34,638 nt of DNA from CAZVVG01 sp964630615 (GTDB lineage: Bacteria > Patescibacteriota > Minisyncoccia > Moranbacterales > UBA2206). A model generated the notes under the pieces. That model was not told the DNA's origin. It saw only the letters and a program-made list of their open reading frames with translations, and made no database searches. This document shows positions 22,320-30,889 of this stretch, one piece after another. The position numbers were made by a program, and so were the translations under genes. The stretch covers positions 1 through 34,638 of the forward strand of contig CAZVVG010000004.1 of NCBI GenBank assembly GCA_964630615.1, written 5' to 3'. Numbering within the stretch: position 1 is the stretch's first letter; each line of letters begins with the position of its first letter.

Positions 22320-22919
22320 TTATTTTCTAGTGGCAATAAAACGCTTAAGCCAGGGGATTTTATTAATAATTTCTTCATGCGGACCTTCAAGAAAATCCAA
22401 AATAAATTTGTCCAACATATTGATCCGGTACTTAAATTCCTCCCCACTCATAAGAACAAAATCAATTTCTTTTCCGATTTCCGCTTCCAGACAATTCATC
22501 AGATTTTTAAGCTTGGCCCGACTAGTATCATCACAAACTAAAATCATGTCCGCCTTGCTTTTAGCGTAATTGATAAAAGCGCCACTGATAACCGCCAGCT
22601 TGACATTGCCAATATTTCTTATTCTTTCTAAACTTCCCGATTGCGGATGAACATTGTCTTTGGCCACCAGATTTTTAAGTTCTGGATAAAAAACAAACTC
22701 TTGATTTAGAGAATAGATTTTTTTCCCCTTGCGAGACCGTTTAAAAATAAATTTGATTTTCCTTAAATTCTCCAATTCTTTTCGGGCTTTCAGACGGTTG
22801 AGAATGTTCCTTCTGCAAATTTCCTCCAGTTCATATTCCTGTTCAGGATTTTGCAAAAAAAACCTTAAAAGGCGAGTTTTCTCCTTAGATCCAAATATGT
22901 ATTCCAGGATGTCAGACAT
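22320..22919 (-). CDS. Winged-helix/nucleotidyltransferase-like regulator
   Basis: A 199-residue protein. The N-terminal ~80 residues read as a winged helix-turn-helix (SKEKTRLLRFFLQNPEQEY...ARKELENLRKIKFI). The C-terminal half follows the MNT nucleotidyltransferase pattern (LAVISGAF, then KADMILVCDD, then IDFVLMSGEEF) but lacks the usual GS..D.D catalytic signature, so it is probably a non-enzymatic sensor fold. Such HTH plus degenerate nucleotidyltransferase proteins are frequent in Patescibacteria. It heads the polysaccharide cluster and may control it. Confidence 0.75.
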   Translation of the reverse strand: MSDILEYIFGSKEKTRLLRFFLQNPEQEYELEEICRRNILNRLKARKELENLRKIKFIFKRSRKGKKIYSLNQEFVFYPELKNLVAKDNVHPQSGSLERIRNIGNVKLAVISGAFINYAKSKADMILVCDDTSRAKLKNLMNCLEAEIGKEIDFVLMSGEEFKYRINMLDKFILDFLEGPHEEIINKIPWLKRFIATRK

Positions 22920-23324
22920 ATTCTTGACTTTAGTTTTTTAATCCATTAATAAATTAGGGTTTGTTTATTTACTTTAATCTTAATTTTGCCTCTGTCTATT
23001 CAACAAGCTAATCTTTATTCAGGTTTCGACTTTCTTCTGAACTTATTGAAAAATCGCTAATTCTTGGCTTATCTCAAGAGGCTTGAGAGAGAAATTCTTA
23101 TTTTAGTTCAGCCCGATAGAGTTTTAAACAAGCTTCTCCCTTTTCAGTATAATATTAGATTTTCAAAAAGTAAACCCTTAAAGCCTGAAGCTAAAATAAA
23201 AAAATATCTATTTTTCTTAATTTTTGAGCCTCTTTTTTATGAATTTTAGTCAAAAACGGTATTCAGATATTTTTCCTAATTTCCTCTTTTTATGCTAAAA
23301 TTAAACTAGTAAAATAAGAAAAAT
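22920..23324. other. Intergenic region, no supported gene
   Basis: AT-rich divergent gap of 405 bases. It holds a 7-bp perfect hairpin with a 3-nt loop (23072-23078/23082-23088), a plus-strand TATAAT at 23147-23152 without a good -35, and another weak plus-strand -10 (TAAAAT) about 30 bases before the DedA-like start. The 61-codon frame at 23064-23249 has a TTG start and no ribosome-binding site and is not supported. Confidence 0.4.
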
Positions 23325-23945
23325 ATGTTCCCTTCCTTTGATTTTACCGATCCGCAAGCTCTCTATTACGTAAAAGCTTTTGGCTATCCCTCCCTTTTTA
23401 TCCTAATGATTGTCGAGGGTCCAATTATTACCTTAATCGGATCTTTTCTCGCTAGTTTGGGGTTTTTTGATGTTAGGTTGATTTTTGCCTTAAGCCTTTT
23501 AGGAGATCTCTTGGGAGACTTTGTTCTTTACGGGATGGGTTATTTTGGTGGTTTGCAGGTCCTCGCTAAAGCTGAAAAGTTTTTTAGAATCGGCCCTTCT
23601 GTCATCAACAAACTTAGAAAGCTTTTTAACAATCACGGAAAGAAAATTATATTTTCCGTAAAATCAACTACCGGGCTTTGTGGAATAACTTTTATTTTGG
23701 CCGGAACATTAAGAATGAATTTAAAAAGTTTTTTTCTCGCTACTTTGGTCGGAGGAATGGCGTGGAGTGGAATTTTGACGCTCATAGGATATTTTTTTGG
23801 TTACGCTTTTGAAAAAACTAATGCTTATATAAAATACGCTGGAATAATAATCTCCCTTACGGTAGTAATTTTCCTCGCTTTGTTGTTTCTCTACAAAAAA
23901 TATCAATCTAAAAAAATTTTGGAAAATAATTTCGCAAAAAATTAG
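23325..23945 (+). CDS. DedA-family membrane protein
   Basis: A 206-residue polytopic protein with DedA layout: an entrant helix with EGPIITLIGSFLASLGFF, GDLLGDFVLYGMGYFGG, and two C-terminal membrane helices. DedA/UPF0043 proteins include undecaprenyl-phosphate and phospholipid flippases. The usual G-x-x-R-x-x-P-x-x-R/G loop is replaced by SVKSTTGLCGITFILAGTLR, losing the conserved arginines. The family call is therefore good but transport activity uncertain. Undecaprenyl-phosphate recycling would suit the glycosyltransferase-rich neighbourhood. It runs 18 bases ahead of the next gene and is probably cotranscribed. Confidence 0.78.
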   Translation: MFPSFDFTDPQALYYVKAFGYPSLFILMIVEGPIITLIGSFLASLGFFDVRLIFALSLLGDLLGDFVLYGMGYFGGLQVLAKAEKFFRIGPSVINKLRKLFNNHGKKIIFSVKSTTGLCGITFILAGTLRMNLKSFFLATLVGGMAWSGILTLIGYFFGYAFEKTNAYIKYAGIIISLTVVIFLALLFLYKKYQSKKILENNFAKN

Positions 23946-23963
23946 AATAAGTTGAATCGCGTT

Positions 23964-26159
23964 ATGCTTAAGAAAAAATTAGAAAAAAATATTTCTCAAA
24001 TTGAGCCTTTTTTTGAAGAACTTTTAATTTGCCACGACAAGGAAGACCGCCCTTTTTTGGAAGTTTTCGTTCAAGAGCCAGAAAATATAGCCCAAAAAGA
24101 TTTGGGAACTGTTTTGGGTATTTTTGAAATTACTGATAATTCAGAGGATTCTTCTTACATCGTCAATTATCTTATCTCCGTTATTAAAAAAGAGTATTTT
24201 TCTCGACCCAAAAGAGGGTCCATTGAAAGTTTCGAAGCGGCGATTCATAGGGCTAATTTGGCTTTAGCTAAATTGGCGGAATATGAAAATATAAACTGGA
24301 TTGGAAAAATAAATGTCCTGTGCGCCGTCATTGAGAGACAAAACCTCCATCTCACTCAAACAGGAAAGATTTCCGCCCTGCTTTTAAGAAAAGGCTACTT
24401 AACCAACTTAGGTGAAGGCCTATCTCCAAGCGACGAGGAAATCAATCCACTGAAAACCTTTCTCAATCTTTCCAGTGGAAGATTAGAAAATGACGACAAA
24501 CTGATTATTGTTACTAATAATATTTTTCAGATCTTGAGTCCGGAAGAGATTAAGAAAAGCGCCCTGAGCCTTTCCGAGAAAAACTTCATACAGTTTATGA
24601 AAACCGTTATGGTTAATGAGTTTTCCCTAGCTGGAGCCTTACTTGTGGATATTAAAGAAAGAAAGGAAATTGTTTCGCCGCCAGTAAAAAAACTTAGAGC
24701 CTTTAACGCCTTCAGTGGCTCTACTTTTTCTCAAAAAATTTCCTCTCCTAAAAAAATCCCTCAAGCGGAAAACAATCTTCCGGAAGATTCCCAAAAAATA
24801 GGACATATTTATATCAAAGAATCTGAGGAACAATTGAAAGCTAAGATTAAAACTTCTTCCCCTTTTTCCTTAGTTATTACTAAGGAAAAAATTCGCTCCT
24901 TTTTCGGTTTCCTGAAAAAAATATTCAGAGAAAGAATTCCAGAAAAAATATCTCTTTTAGTTAGCTGGATTAGGAATAAAAATCTAAAAGATAAATCTTT
25001 CAATTTTCTAAAGCTTCTCGGTAATTTTTTTCTAGGAATAATAGCCGTTTTGAAAAAGAGCACTCTCTGGATTTTGCACAAAATTCTTGATTTTTTTAAT
25101 TTTAAGAAGGTCGAAGGAGAAAAAGGGTCTCAAACAGATAACTCAGATTCTTTAAAAAATCTTTCTGTTTCAATTCCAGTCGCAAAAAGAAAAATAAAAA
25201 TTTTTCCTAGTTTCACTGCGGCTAAAAACCTTTTTCTTAATCTTGGTTTTAAGCAAAAAATTTATTCTTTTTTGGCGCTTATTTTGATCTTTGTCGTTCC
25301 CTTTTTCCTTGTCAAAATCCAAAAAAATATTTCCTCTAAAAAAGATCAAAATCCGGTACTGGAAGTCGCTTCTCAGGAAATCACTCTGGCCCAAGATAAA
25401 AACGTAATCCGAGTAGAAAACTTGAACCCAATTTTTAGTTCTCAAAAAAATCTTCTTAAGTTGGAAAGTCTCAACGGAAAAATTCTAGCCCTTTCCTCAT
25501 CCAGCGTCTTTGATGTAGAAAGCCAGGAAGAATTTTCCTTTCCAGAATCCTTTGGAAAAATTAAAGTAGTTTCTGGAATGGAAGATTTAGATTTGCTAAT
25601 TTTAATCAGCGAAGAGAAACAAGCTTTAACTTTCAGTCCTAATTCTAAAAAATTCCTAAACAATACGCTTGAGATCCCAGCCCAAGCGGAAATTTCTTTA
25701 GCCGGAACTTATTTAACTTACCTCTATTTGGTTGATACGGCTAACAACCAAATTTACCGTTATCCGCGAGCCGAGGGTGGTTTTGGAGAAAAAATAAACT
25801 GGAAAAAGGACGAAACAAATATTTCCCAAGCCTCCGGAATAGCCCTGAATGAAAATCTTTTTTTGGCTGATCCGGAAAATCTTCTAAAATTTTTCCGGGG
25901 CAAAAGAGAGAATTTTCAACTGGAAGAAACTGCCACAAAAATTAGACCTTTTAGGGTTTTCTCTAGGATTGAAAGACAGTTTCTCTGGATTCTGGATAAA
26001 ACTAATTCCCGAATTGTAAAACTGGATCCAGAAGGAAGAATTCTCGCTCAATATTATCATCCGGACATTTCCCAAATGGAAGATTTTACTCTTAACCAAG
26101 AAGAGTCCTTGGTTTATCTTTTGGACCAAAGTTCCATTCGGTTTTTTTCAGTAAATTAA
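23964..26159 (+). CDS. PPM-phosphatase-like protein with membrane helix and beta-propeller-like outer domain
   Basis: A 731-residue protein. The N-terminal ~240 residues follow a PP2C/SpoIIE-like pattern (VLGIFEITDN near the position of the metal-binding DG.G, ANLALAKLAE, LCAVIERQNLHLTQTGKISALLLRKG split for description, DDKLIIVTNN). The classic aspartates are poorly kept, so it may be a pseudo-phosphatase. A charged linker of ~200 residues follows, then one membrane helix (SFLALILIFVVPFFLV) and a C-terminal repeated-strand domain with YLVDTANNQIYRYPR and LDKTNSRIVKLDPEGR, typical of NHL/SMP-30-like propeller blades. A TTG at 23952 is an alternative start. Confidence 0.65.
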   Translation: MLKKKLEKNISQIEPFFEELLICHDKEDRPFLEVFVQEPENIAQKDLGTVLGIFEITDNSEDSSYIVNYLISVIKKEYFSRPKRGSIESFEAAIHRANLALAKLAEYENINWIGKINVLCAVIERQNLHLTQTGKISALLLRKGYLTNLGEGLSPSDEEINPLKTFLNLSSGRLENDDKLIIVTNNIFQILSPEEIKKSALSLSEKNFIQFMKTVMVNEFSLAGALLVDIKERKEIVSPPVKKLRAFNAFSGSTFSQKISSPKKIPQAENNLPEDSQKIGHIYIKESEEQLKAKIKTSSPFSLVITKEKIRSFFGFLKKIFRERIPEKISLLVSWIRNKNLKDKSFNFLKLLGNFFLGIIAVLKKSTLWILHKILDFFNFKKVEGEKGSQTDNSDSLKNLSVSIPVAKRKIKIFPSFTAAKNLFLNLGFKQKIYSFLALILIFVVPFFLVKIQKNISSKKDQNPVLEVASQEITLAQDKNVIRVENLNPIFSSQKNLLKLESLNGKILALSSSSVFDVESQEEFSFPESFGKIKVVSGMEDLDLLILISEEKQALTFSPNSKKFLNNTLEIPAQAEISLAGTYLTYLYLVDTANNQIYRYPRAEGGFGEKINWKKDETNISQASGIALNENLFLADPENLLKFFRGKRENFQLEETATKIRPFRVFSRIERQFLWILDKTNSRIVKLDPEGRILAQYYHPDISQMEDFTLNQEESLVYLLDQSSIRFFSVN

Positions 26160-26191
26160 AAACTTCAACTCGTTCCTATAGCTGAAGTTTT
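26159..26191 (+). terminator. Terminator hairpin between convergent genes
   Basis: A perfect 9-bp stem AAAACTTCA/TGAAGTTTT (26159-26167 with 26183-26191), with further T's after the 3' arm. It begins at the stop codon of the propeller protein. Confidence 0.7.
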
Positions 26192-26200
26192 TTATTTATC

Positions 26201-28681
26201 CTAAGTTATCTTGATCCGCTCCAAGATTTCCCGATTTACCATTTCCTTGTCCCGTCCGTATTTAAGCCGAGAAAGCTCTTTAAGCGCTTGGGCGATTTCT
26301 GGACTGCCTTTAGTTGGCGGATAGCCCTGCATATTAAAAGGCTTGGACAAGATTCCGTTAATCAGAATTTTTGCAAAAGATTTGTAATTATCCACGTTAA
26401 CCAAATCGTTACGGGAAAAGACTGGTTCCACCTGCTTTTCTAGAAATTCCGCGTCTTCCGGACCAACTCGATAAAAAACCATGGAACCAACATTGCCAAA
26501 AACCGCCTTAGAAATTTCTTCTTTTAGTTGAGCAATAAACTGATGCGCTAAGTTCAGGCCTAATTTATATTTTCTGGCTTCCGAAAGAATTTGAGCGATC
26601 GAATTAGTTGTTACATTTTGAAACTCGTCCATATAGAGATAAAAGTCTACTCTTTGCTCTTCGGGCACATCCACCCGAGAGAGGGCTGCCATTAAAATTT
26701 TACCAACGACCACCATACCTAAAAGTCGGGCGTTGATTTCTCCAATTTTTCCTTTAGATAAGTTGACTAGTAAAATTTTCTTTTCGTCCATAATCTCCCG
26801 AAATTTAATAGTACTTTCCTGTTGAGCGATAATTGGACGCATCATGTCATTGGCAACAAAAGTCGTAAGCTTGGAAGTGATATAGGGAACCATATTCGCC
26901 AAAGCGGCTTCTCCACCGGCTTTTTCTGCCTCCTTGGTCCAAAAGTCAATGACGACTGGATTTTTGCAACGGGAAATTTTCATAGCTCGGAATTTTTCAT
27001 CCGAGAGAACCTTAGAAATTTCCAATAAAGTAGAACCAGTTCCCGGATCCTCCATGATAAGCAACATGGCGTTGCGCATATACTGTTCAAACATAGGACC
27101 TCCCGTGGCTTTAAGGTCATAGAGTTGATCGAAAATTCCAATCATCTCATTGATGACAAAGGTTTTTTGCTCAGGATGATTTTGATCGTATTCCAGCATA
27201 TTCAATCCAAACGGACGTTCTGTGTCTGCTGGGTCAAAAACAATTACATCCTCGGCTCTTTTTTTGGGAATCGATTCTAATATATCCTCAATGGCCTGAC
27301 CATGAGGATCTATGAAACAAAATCCTCTTCCCTCTTTCGCATCTTGCTTGGCCATTTCCTGAAGCATGGTAGACTTTCCAGTTCCTGTTTGACCAATTGT
27401 GTAGAGATGGCGACGACGATCATTGTCAGTCAAACGAATAGCGGTCTTAATGCCCCGATATTCATTAAAACCTATGTCCAAGCCTTCTTTTGGCATATCT
27501 ACCGGTGGCGCCGCCGAATTTGATTTAAGCCATTTTATTTTCGGTCCTTCTGTTACCGAAATAGGCAAGTGAAAAATACTGGCGATTTCCTCAACATTCA
27601 GAACCATCGCCTGACTGGGAACAAAATTTCTAAAAATGAAATCAAAGGCAATTTCTTGCTGATCAATCCTTTTTGCCACTTGAAAACAATTCAAGTCAGA
27701 ATTCTCATATTGGGAAAAGGCGTTTTCCATGTGGGAAAGTATTTCTTCTGATCTTTCCTGATTCTTGGCGGAAGATACTAGCCGAATATTCACCTCAAAG
27801 CCGGCTTTGCTTGATTTCTGATCGATCATTTTTACTAGCTCCTGTTCCTCTGGAGAAAGCTGGATTGTTTTAGCTTCAGAATAGGCTTTTTCATTTTTTC
27901 CTGATTTTACAACCGTATCGTAAAAAATATCTCCTGCTTCTTTTCCGGCTTTCCCTAAAAAAGATTCGGAGTGAACTTGGCTAAGTCTTTTTCCCTGTTG
28001 CATTTCTCTCGCTACCTTTCTTCCAGCTGACCTCCAACCGCCTTGAGCCGGGCGCAGAACCAACTGGATGGCTGCCCCCTCTTCAATTGTATTTAATTTT
28101 CCAAAAGCATTAATCAAAGCATTGAGAGGATCCACTTCCTGATTCTCATAAGTTTTTATGGGGAAAATATTTTTCCGACGCAGCTTCAAGACCGCCGCCC
28201 GGGTAATGCTGCCCGGATAAAAAATATTAAAATCTGAGGAGGGTTCCAGCGAAGCGTTGGGAAAGAAGCTGTGAATTTGCTTTTCAATTGATTCCCTAAA
28301 TTTTTTTGGCATCGCGACAAAAAAAACGATTTCTTCATCTTTTGAAGAATTCGCGATTTCTAAAGAAAGCTGGGGTAAACCATAAAGTAATTTTTTCCAA
28401 AATCCCAACTTTTCGTTAAATTTAGAACTGGAAAGAGAGGTGAGAAGCTGTTCCATGGCGCCAAGCTCTTCTTTCCAAGCTTCCTGTTTTTCCGATTGCC
28501 CCTCTTTTGGCGGATTAGCCTTAGAAACCCGAATGACTTCTAAATCCATATTCAGAGAACGATTGATGTTGGTTCGAAAAATAAAAAAATTCTTCCAAAG
28601 TAAAATCAGACCACTAATCAAGGTCGCAAAGCCAAAAAGAATAACCAGCAGAGCAAAAATTAAATTGAGAGAAAAAGGCAT
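26201..28681 (-). CDS. TraD/TraG-type P-loop ATPase (orphan type IV secretion-like)
   Basis: An 826-residue protein: an N-terminal membrane helix (about 5-30), ~380 residues of unassigned alpha/beta region, and a VirD4/TraD ATPase domain. Walker A is GQTGTGKS (430-437), followed by FIDPHG; Walker B lies in FYLYMDEFQN (about 660), then SEARKYKLGLNLAHQFIAQL, the TraM-recognition-like part. These enzymes pump DNA or protein through membrane channels. No other type IV secretion gene is present, as is common for this protein in Patescibacteria, so a DNA-uptake or transfer role is only inferred. The ATG at 28681 is chosen over a TTG two codons upstream. Confidence 0.88.
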   Translation of the reverse strand: MPFSLNLIFALLVILFGFATLISGLILLWKNFFIFRTNINRSLNMDLEVIRVSKANPPKEGQSEKQEAWKEELGAMEQLLTSLSSSKFNEKLGFWKKLLYGLPQLSLEIANSSKDEEIVFFVAMPKKFRESIEKQIHSFFPNASLEPSSDFNIFYPGSITRAAVLKLRRKNIFPIKTYENQEVDPLNALINAFGKLNTIEEGAAIQLVLRPAQGGWRSAGRKVAREMQQGKRLSQVHSESFLGKAGKEAGDIFYDTVVKSGKNEKAYSEAKTIQLSPEEQELVKMIDQKSSKAGFEVNIRLVSSAKNQERSEEILSHMENAFSQYENSDLNCFQVAKRIDQQEIAFDFIFRNFVPSQAMVLNVEEIASIFHLPISVTEGPKIKWLKSNSAAPPVDMPKEGLDIGFNEYRGIKTAIRLTDNDRRRHLYTIGQTGTGKSTMLQEMAKQDAKEGRGFCFIDPHGQAIEDILESIPKKRAEDVIVFDPADTERPFGLNMLEYDQNHPEQKTFVINEMIGIFDQLYDLKATGGPMFEQYMRNAMLLIMEDPGTGSTLLEISKVLSDEKFRAMKISRCKNPVVIDFWTKEAEKAGGEAALANMVPYITSKLTTFVANDMMRPIIAQQESTIKFREIMDEKKILLVNLSKGKIGEINARLLGMVVVGKILMAALSRVDVPEEQRVDFYLYMDEFQNVTTNSIAQILSEARKYKLGLNLAHQFIAQLKEEISKAVFGNVGSMVFYRVGPEDAEFLEKQVEPVFSRNDLVNVDNYKSFAKILINGILSKPFNMQGYPPTKGSPEIAQALKELSRLKYGRDKEMVNREILERIKIT

Positions 28682-28688
28682 AATCAAT

Positions 28689-29141
28689 TTAAACTTCTTT
28701 AATTAGACCCTCTTTAACCAAAGCCTCGTAGAAAACAAAGGCGAGGCGGTCATGTAATTCATCTAAGACATAGTTATCTTCAACCTTTCTGGCAACTTTG
28801 ACCGCGTAGAGTACTCCTTTTTCTTTGGCTAGATTCACTAAACCATTTATTTTTCCTTCGACCGCTTGTTCCGCCGCTATGATTTCGGCATCTCCGAGAA
28901 GATTATGCGTGTCCGCCGGTTTATAGGAACTGATTTGGGAAAGTATCTTGGAATAAACAGCATCCTTCTTTTCCTTGGAAATCTCTTTGTGTTCAGAAAA
29001 AGTTTCCGACTTCTTGAGTATCGGCTCCTGGAGATTCTGATTTTCTGGAGAATTTTCTTGATTAGTTTTTTCTGGTTTTTTTTCGACAAACTTATTCTCA
29101 AGATCAAGATCTGCTTTGTTGATAGGTTCAAGATTAGACAT
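28689..29141 (-). CDS. Small soluble protein upstream of the TraD-like ATPase
   Basis: A 150-residue protein. The first ~65 residues are charged and disordered (many E, K, N, Q). The rest is a helical domain with AEIIAAEQAVEGKINGLVNLA and YVLDELHDRLAFVFYEALVK. I do not recognise a named family. It is seven bases upstream of the ATPase start and shares its promoter, so it is probably an adaptor or accessory factor of the ATPase. Confidence 0.75.
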   Translation of the reverse strand: MSNLEPINKADLDLENKFVEKKPEKTNQENSPENQNLQEPILKKSETFSEHKEISKEKKDAVYSKILSQISSYKPADTHNLLGDAEIIAAEQAVEGKINGLVNLAKEKGVLYAVKVARKVEDNYVLDELHDRLAFVFYEALVKEGLIKEV

Positions 29142-29208
29142 AGGCCAATATTTTATGGATTATGATTTTAGCGCAAAAACTAATATCCTTACTGTTTTTA
29201 ATTATTTT

Positions 29209-29217
29209 ATTATAGCA
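29209..29217 (-). promoter_or_regulatory. Extended -10 promoter of the ATPase operon
   Basis: On the minus strand TGCTATAAT, an extended -10 element (TATAAT at 29209-29214). The -35 is weak, which an extended -10 can compensate for. It lies 68 bases before the start of the small partner gene. Confidence 0.6.
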
Positions 29218-29273
29218 CAAATTAATTAATTCTCTTAATCCCCTTTTTTCCTGTGGATATCGGAGCTAATTTA

Positions 29274-29282
29274 TGCTATAAT
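29274..29282 (+). promoter_or_regulatory. Extended -10 promoter of the GT-C pair
   Basis: TGCTATAAT on the plus strand (TATAAT at 29277-29282), identical to the divergent promoter's extended -10. An AGGAG at 29293-29297 is 16 bases from the ATG, too far for an ideal ribosome-binding site. Confidence 0.6.
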
Positions 29283-29313
29283 TTAGTCGACGAGGAGATA
29301 ATATAAAAATAAA

Positions 29314-30879
29314 ATGAAAAAAGAGGAAAGACTAGTTTACTTATTATTGTTCTTAATTCTATTTTTCGGTTTATGCTTAAGAGTTTACAATCTTGAAAAT
29401 GTCCCTCCGGGAATCTATCCTGACGAAGCTATAAACGGAGAGGATGCGATTCGAGCTAACCAAGCTGGAAACTATCAATGGTTTTACCCCTCCAATCAGG
29501 GTCGCGAAGGGCTGTTTATAAACCTGATTGCTCTTTGTTTTAAGCTTTTTGGTATCAACACTCTGACTCTAAAGCTACCCGCCATTCTTTTTAGCACCCT
29601 CACTATCTGGGGTGTTTTTCTTCTTGTTAAGCAGTTATTTAAGAACAACCACTTAGCTCTAATTGGAGCTTTTCTAGTGGCCACCTCCTTTTGGTCCATA
29701 AATTTCGGCCGGATTTCTTTTCGAGCCAATATGCTTCCCTTTGTTCTGGTTTTTTCTTTTTATTTTCTTTTTCGGGGCTTGGAAAGCCGAAAAAAAATTG
29801 ATTTTATCCTGGGAGGCATATTCTTTGGCTTAGGCATTCACACCTACATTGCCTGGCGGATTTCTCCTCTTATTTTAATTCTCCTTTTTCTCTTTCTTCT
29901 TTATTTTCAAAAGAATTTTTTCAAACAATTCTGGAAAGGAGCCTTAATTTTCAATTTGTGCGCTCTCTTTATCGCTTTACCCATGTTTTATACCTTTTTT
30001 GCTCACCCTCAATATTTTGAGTCCCGCTCTGATTCACTTTCGATTTTTTCTCCCAAAGTAAACCAGGGAAATTTTTTGGGAACCTTCCTCAGAAGCTTTT
30101 CTTTGAGCTTGCAAAAATACAATTTTTGGGGAGACCAAAATTGGAGACATAATTACCCTCCCTATCCACTTCTTGATCCTGTGACTGGAATTGCCTTTCT
30201 CTTTGGGATAATTATTGCTTTTGGGACCCTATTGAAAAAACTGTATCTCAGAATAAAGGAAAAAATCCGAGACGAGGAACTAGGAAAATATACTCTTCTT
30301 TTTCTTTGGTTTTTTATTATGTTGGCTCCCGAATTTTTAACCAGCGAGGGTCTACCTCACGCTTTGCGCTCCATTGGTACCTTGCCGGTGGTTTTTATTT
30401 TCAGCGTTTTAACTTTTAATTTTTTAATTGAGAAATCCAAAAAACACGGGATTTTCTTTAGAAAGTCCGTTTCTTTTTTAATTATTTTCACGCTTTTAGG
30501 AATCGGGGTTTTTAATACTCTTAAGTATCATTATTTTTGGGCGCGAAAGGTTGAAGTTGCAAACTCCTTTAATAAAAATTTAACGGATATTTCCCGCTAT
30601 CTGAAAACGCTGCCGGAAGCAAAAGAAAAATTCATTATTACCGGCTACAACACTCTAGCCAGGCTCCCGATTTATATTTTTAACCCTGATTCAGCCAATA
30701 CCCGATACCTCTATCCCCATGAACTAGACAAAATAAGCCCCCGGGATCCAAAAAACCTAATAGTGATTTCCACGGAAAAAAATCCAGAATTTTTTTCAGC
30801 CCTGATGCAAAAATTTCCCCAACTCTCCCTAAAAGAAATAAAAAATTCCCTTAATTCAAATTTTTATGTCTTAAAGTAA
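29314..30879 (+). CDS. GT-C family membrane glycosyltransferase (PMT/ArnT type)
   Basis: A 521-residue polytopic protein. After the first helix comes PPGIYPDEAINGEDA (D37, E38), the outer-loop acidic motif of GT39/GT83-type enzymes, then NQGREGLFINLIAL. There are about eleven membrane helices (to ~residue 410) and a C-terminal outer domain of ~110 residues. It should transfer a sugar from a polyprenyl-phosphate donor; the acceptor is unknown. It is ten bases ahead of a second GT-C gene, so the pair forms an operon, distinct in sequence from the GT-C proteins at 7080-10387. Confidence 0.87.
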   Translation: MKKEERLVYLLLFLILFFGLCLRVYNLENVPPGIYPDEAINGEDAIRANQAGNYQWFYPSNQGREGLFINLIALCFKLFGINTLTLKLPAILFSTLTIWGVFLLVKQLFKNNHLALIGAFLVATSFWSINFGRISFRANMLPFVLVFSFYFLFRGLESRKKIDFILGGIFFGLGIHTYIAWRISPLILILLFLFLLYFQKNFFKQFWKGALIFNLCALFIALPMFYTFFAHPQYFESRSDSLSIFSPKVNQGNFLGTFLRSFSLSLQKYNFWGDQNWRHNYPPYPLLDPVTGIAFLFGIIIAFGTLLKKLYLRIKEKIRDEELGKYTLLFLWFFIMLAPEFLTSEGLPHALRSIGTLPVVFIFSVLTFNFLIEKSKKHGIFFRKSVSFLIIFTLLGIGVFNTLKYHYFWARKVEVANSFNKNLTDISRYLKTLPEAKEKFIITGYNTLARLPIYIFNPDSANTRYLYPHELDKISPRDPKNLIVISTEKNPEFFSALMQKFPQLSLKEIKNSLNSNFYVLK

Positions 30880-30889
30880 TTTTCATACG

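Noticed and set aside
22310..22447. N-terminal extension of the small membrane protein
   Set aside because: It overlaps the HTH/nucleotidyltransferase gene in another frame and reads as a frame shadow; the ATG at 22309 gives a compact membrane protein.
23064..23249. 61-codon TTG-initiated frame in the gap before the DedA-like gene
   Set aside because: No ribosome-binding site, weak start, AT-driven composition, and no recognisable domain.
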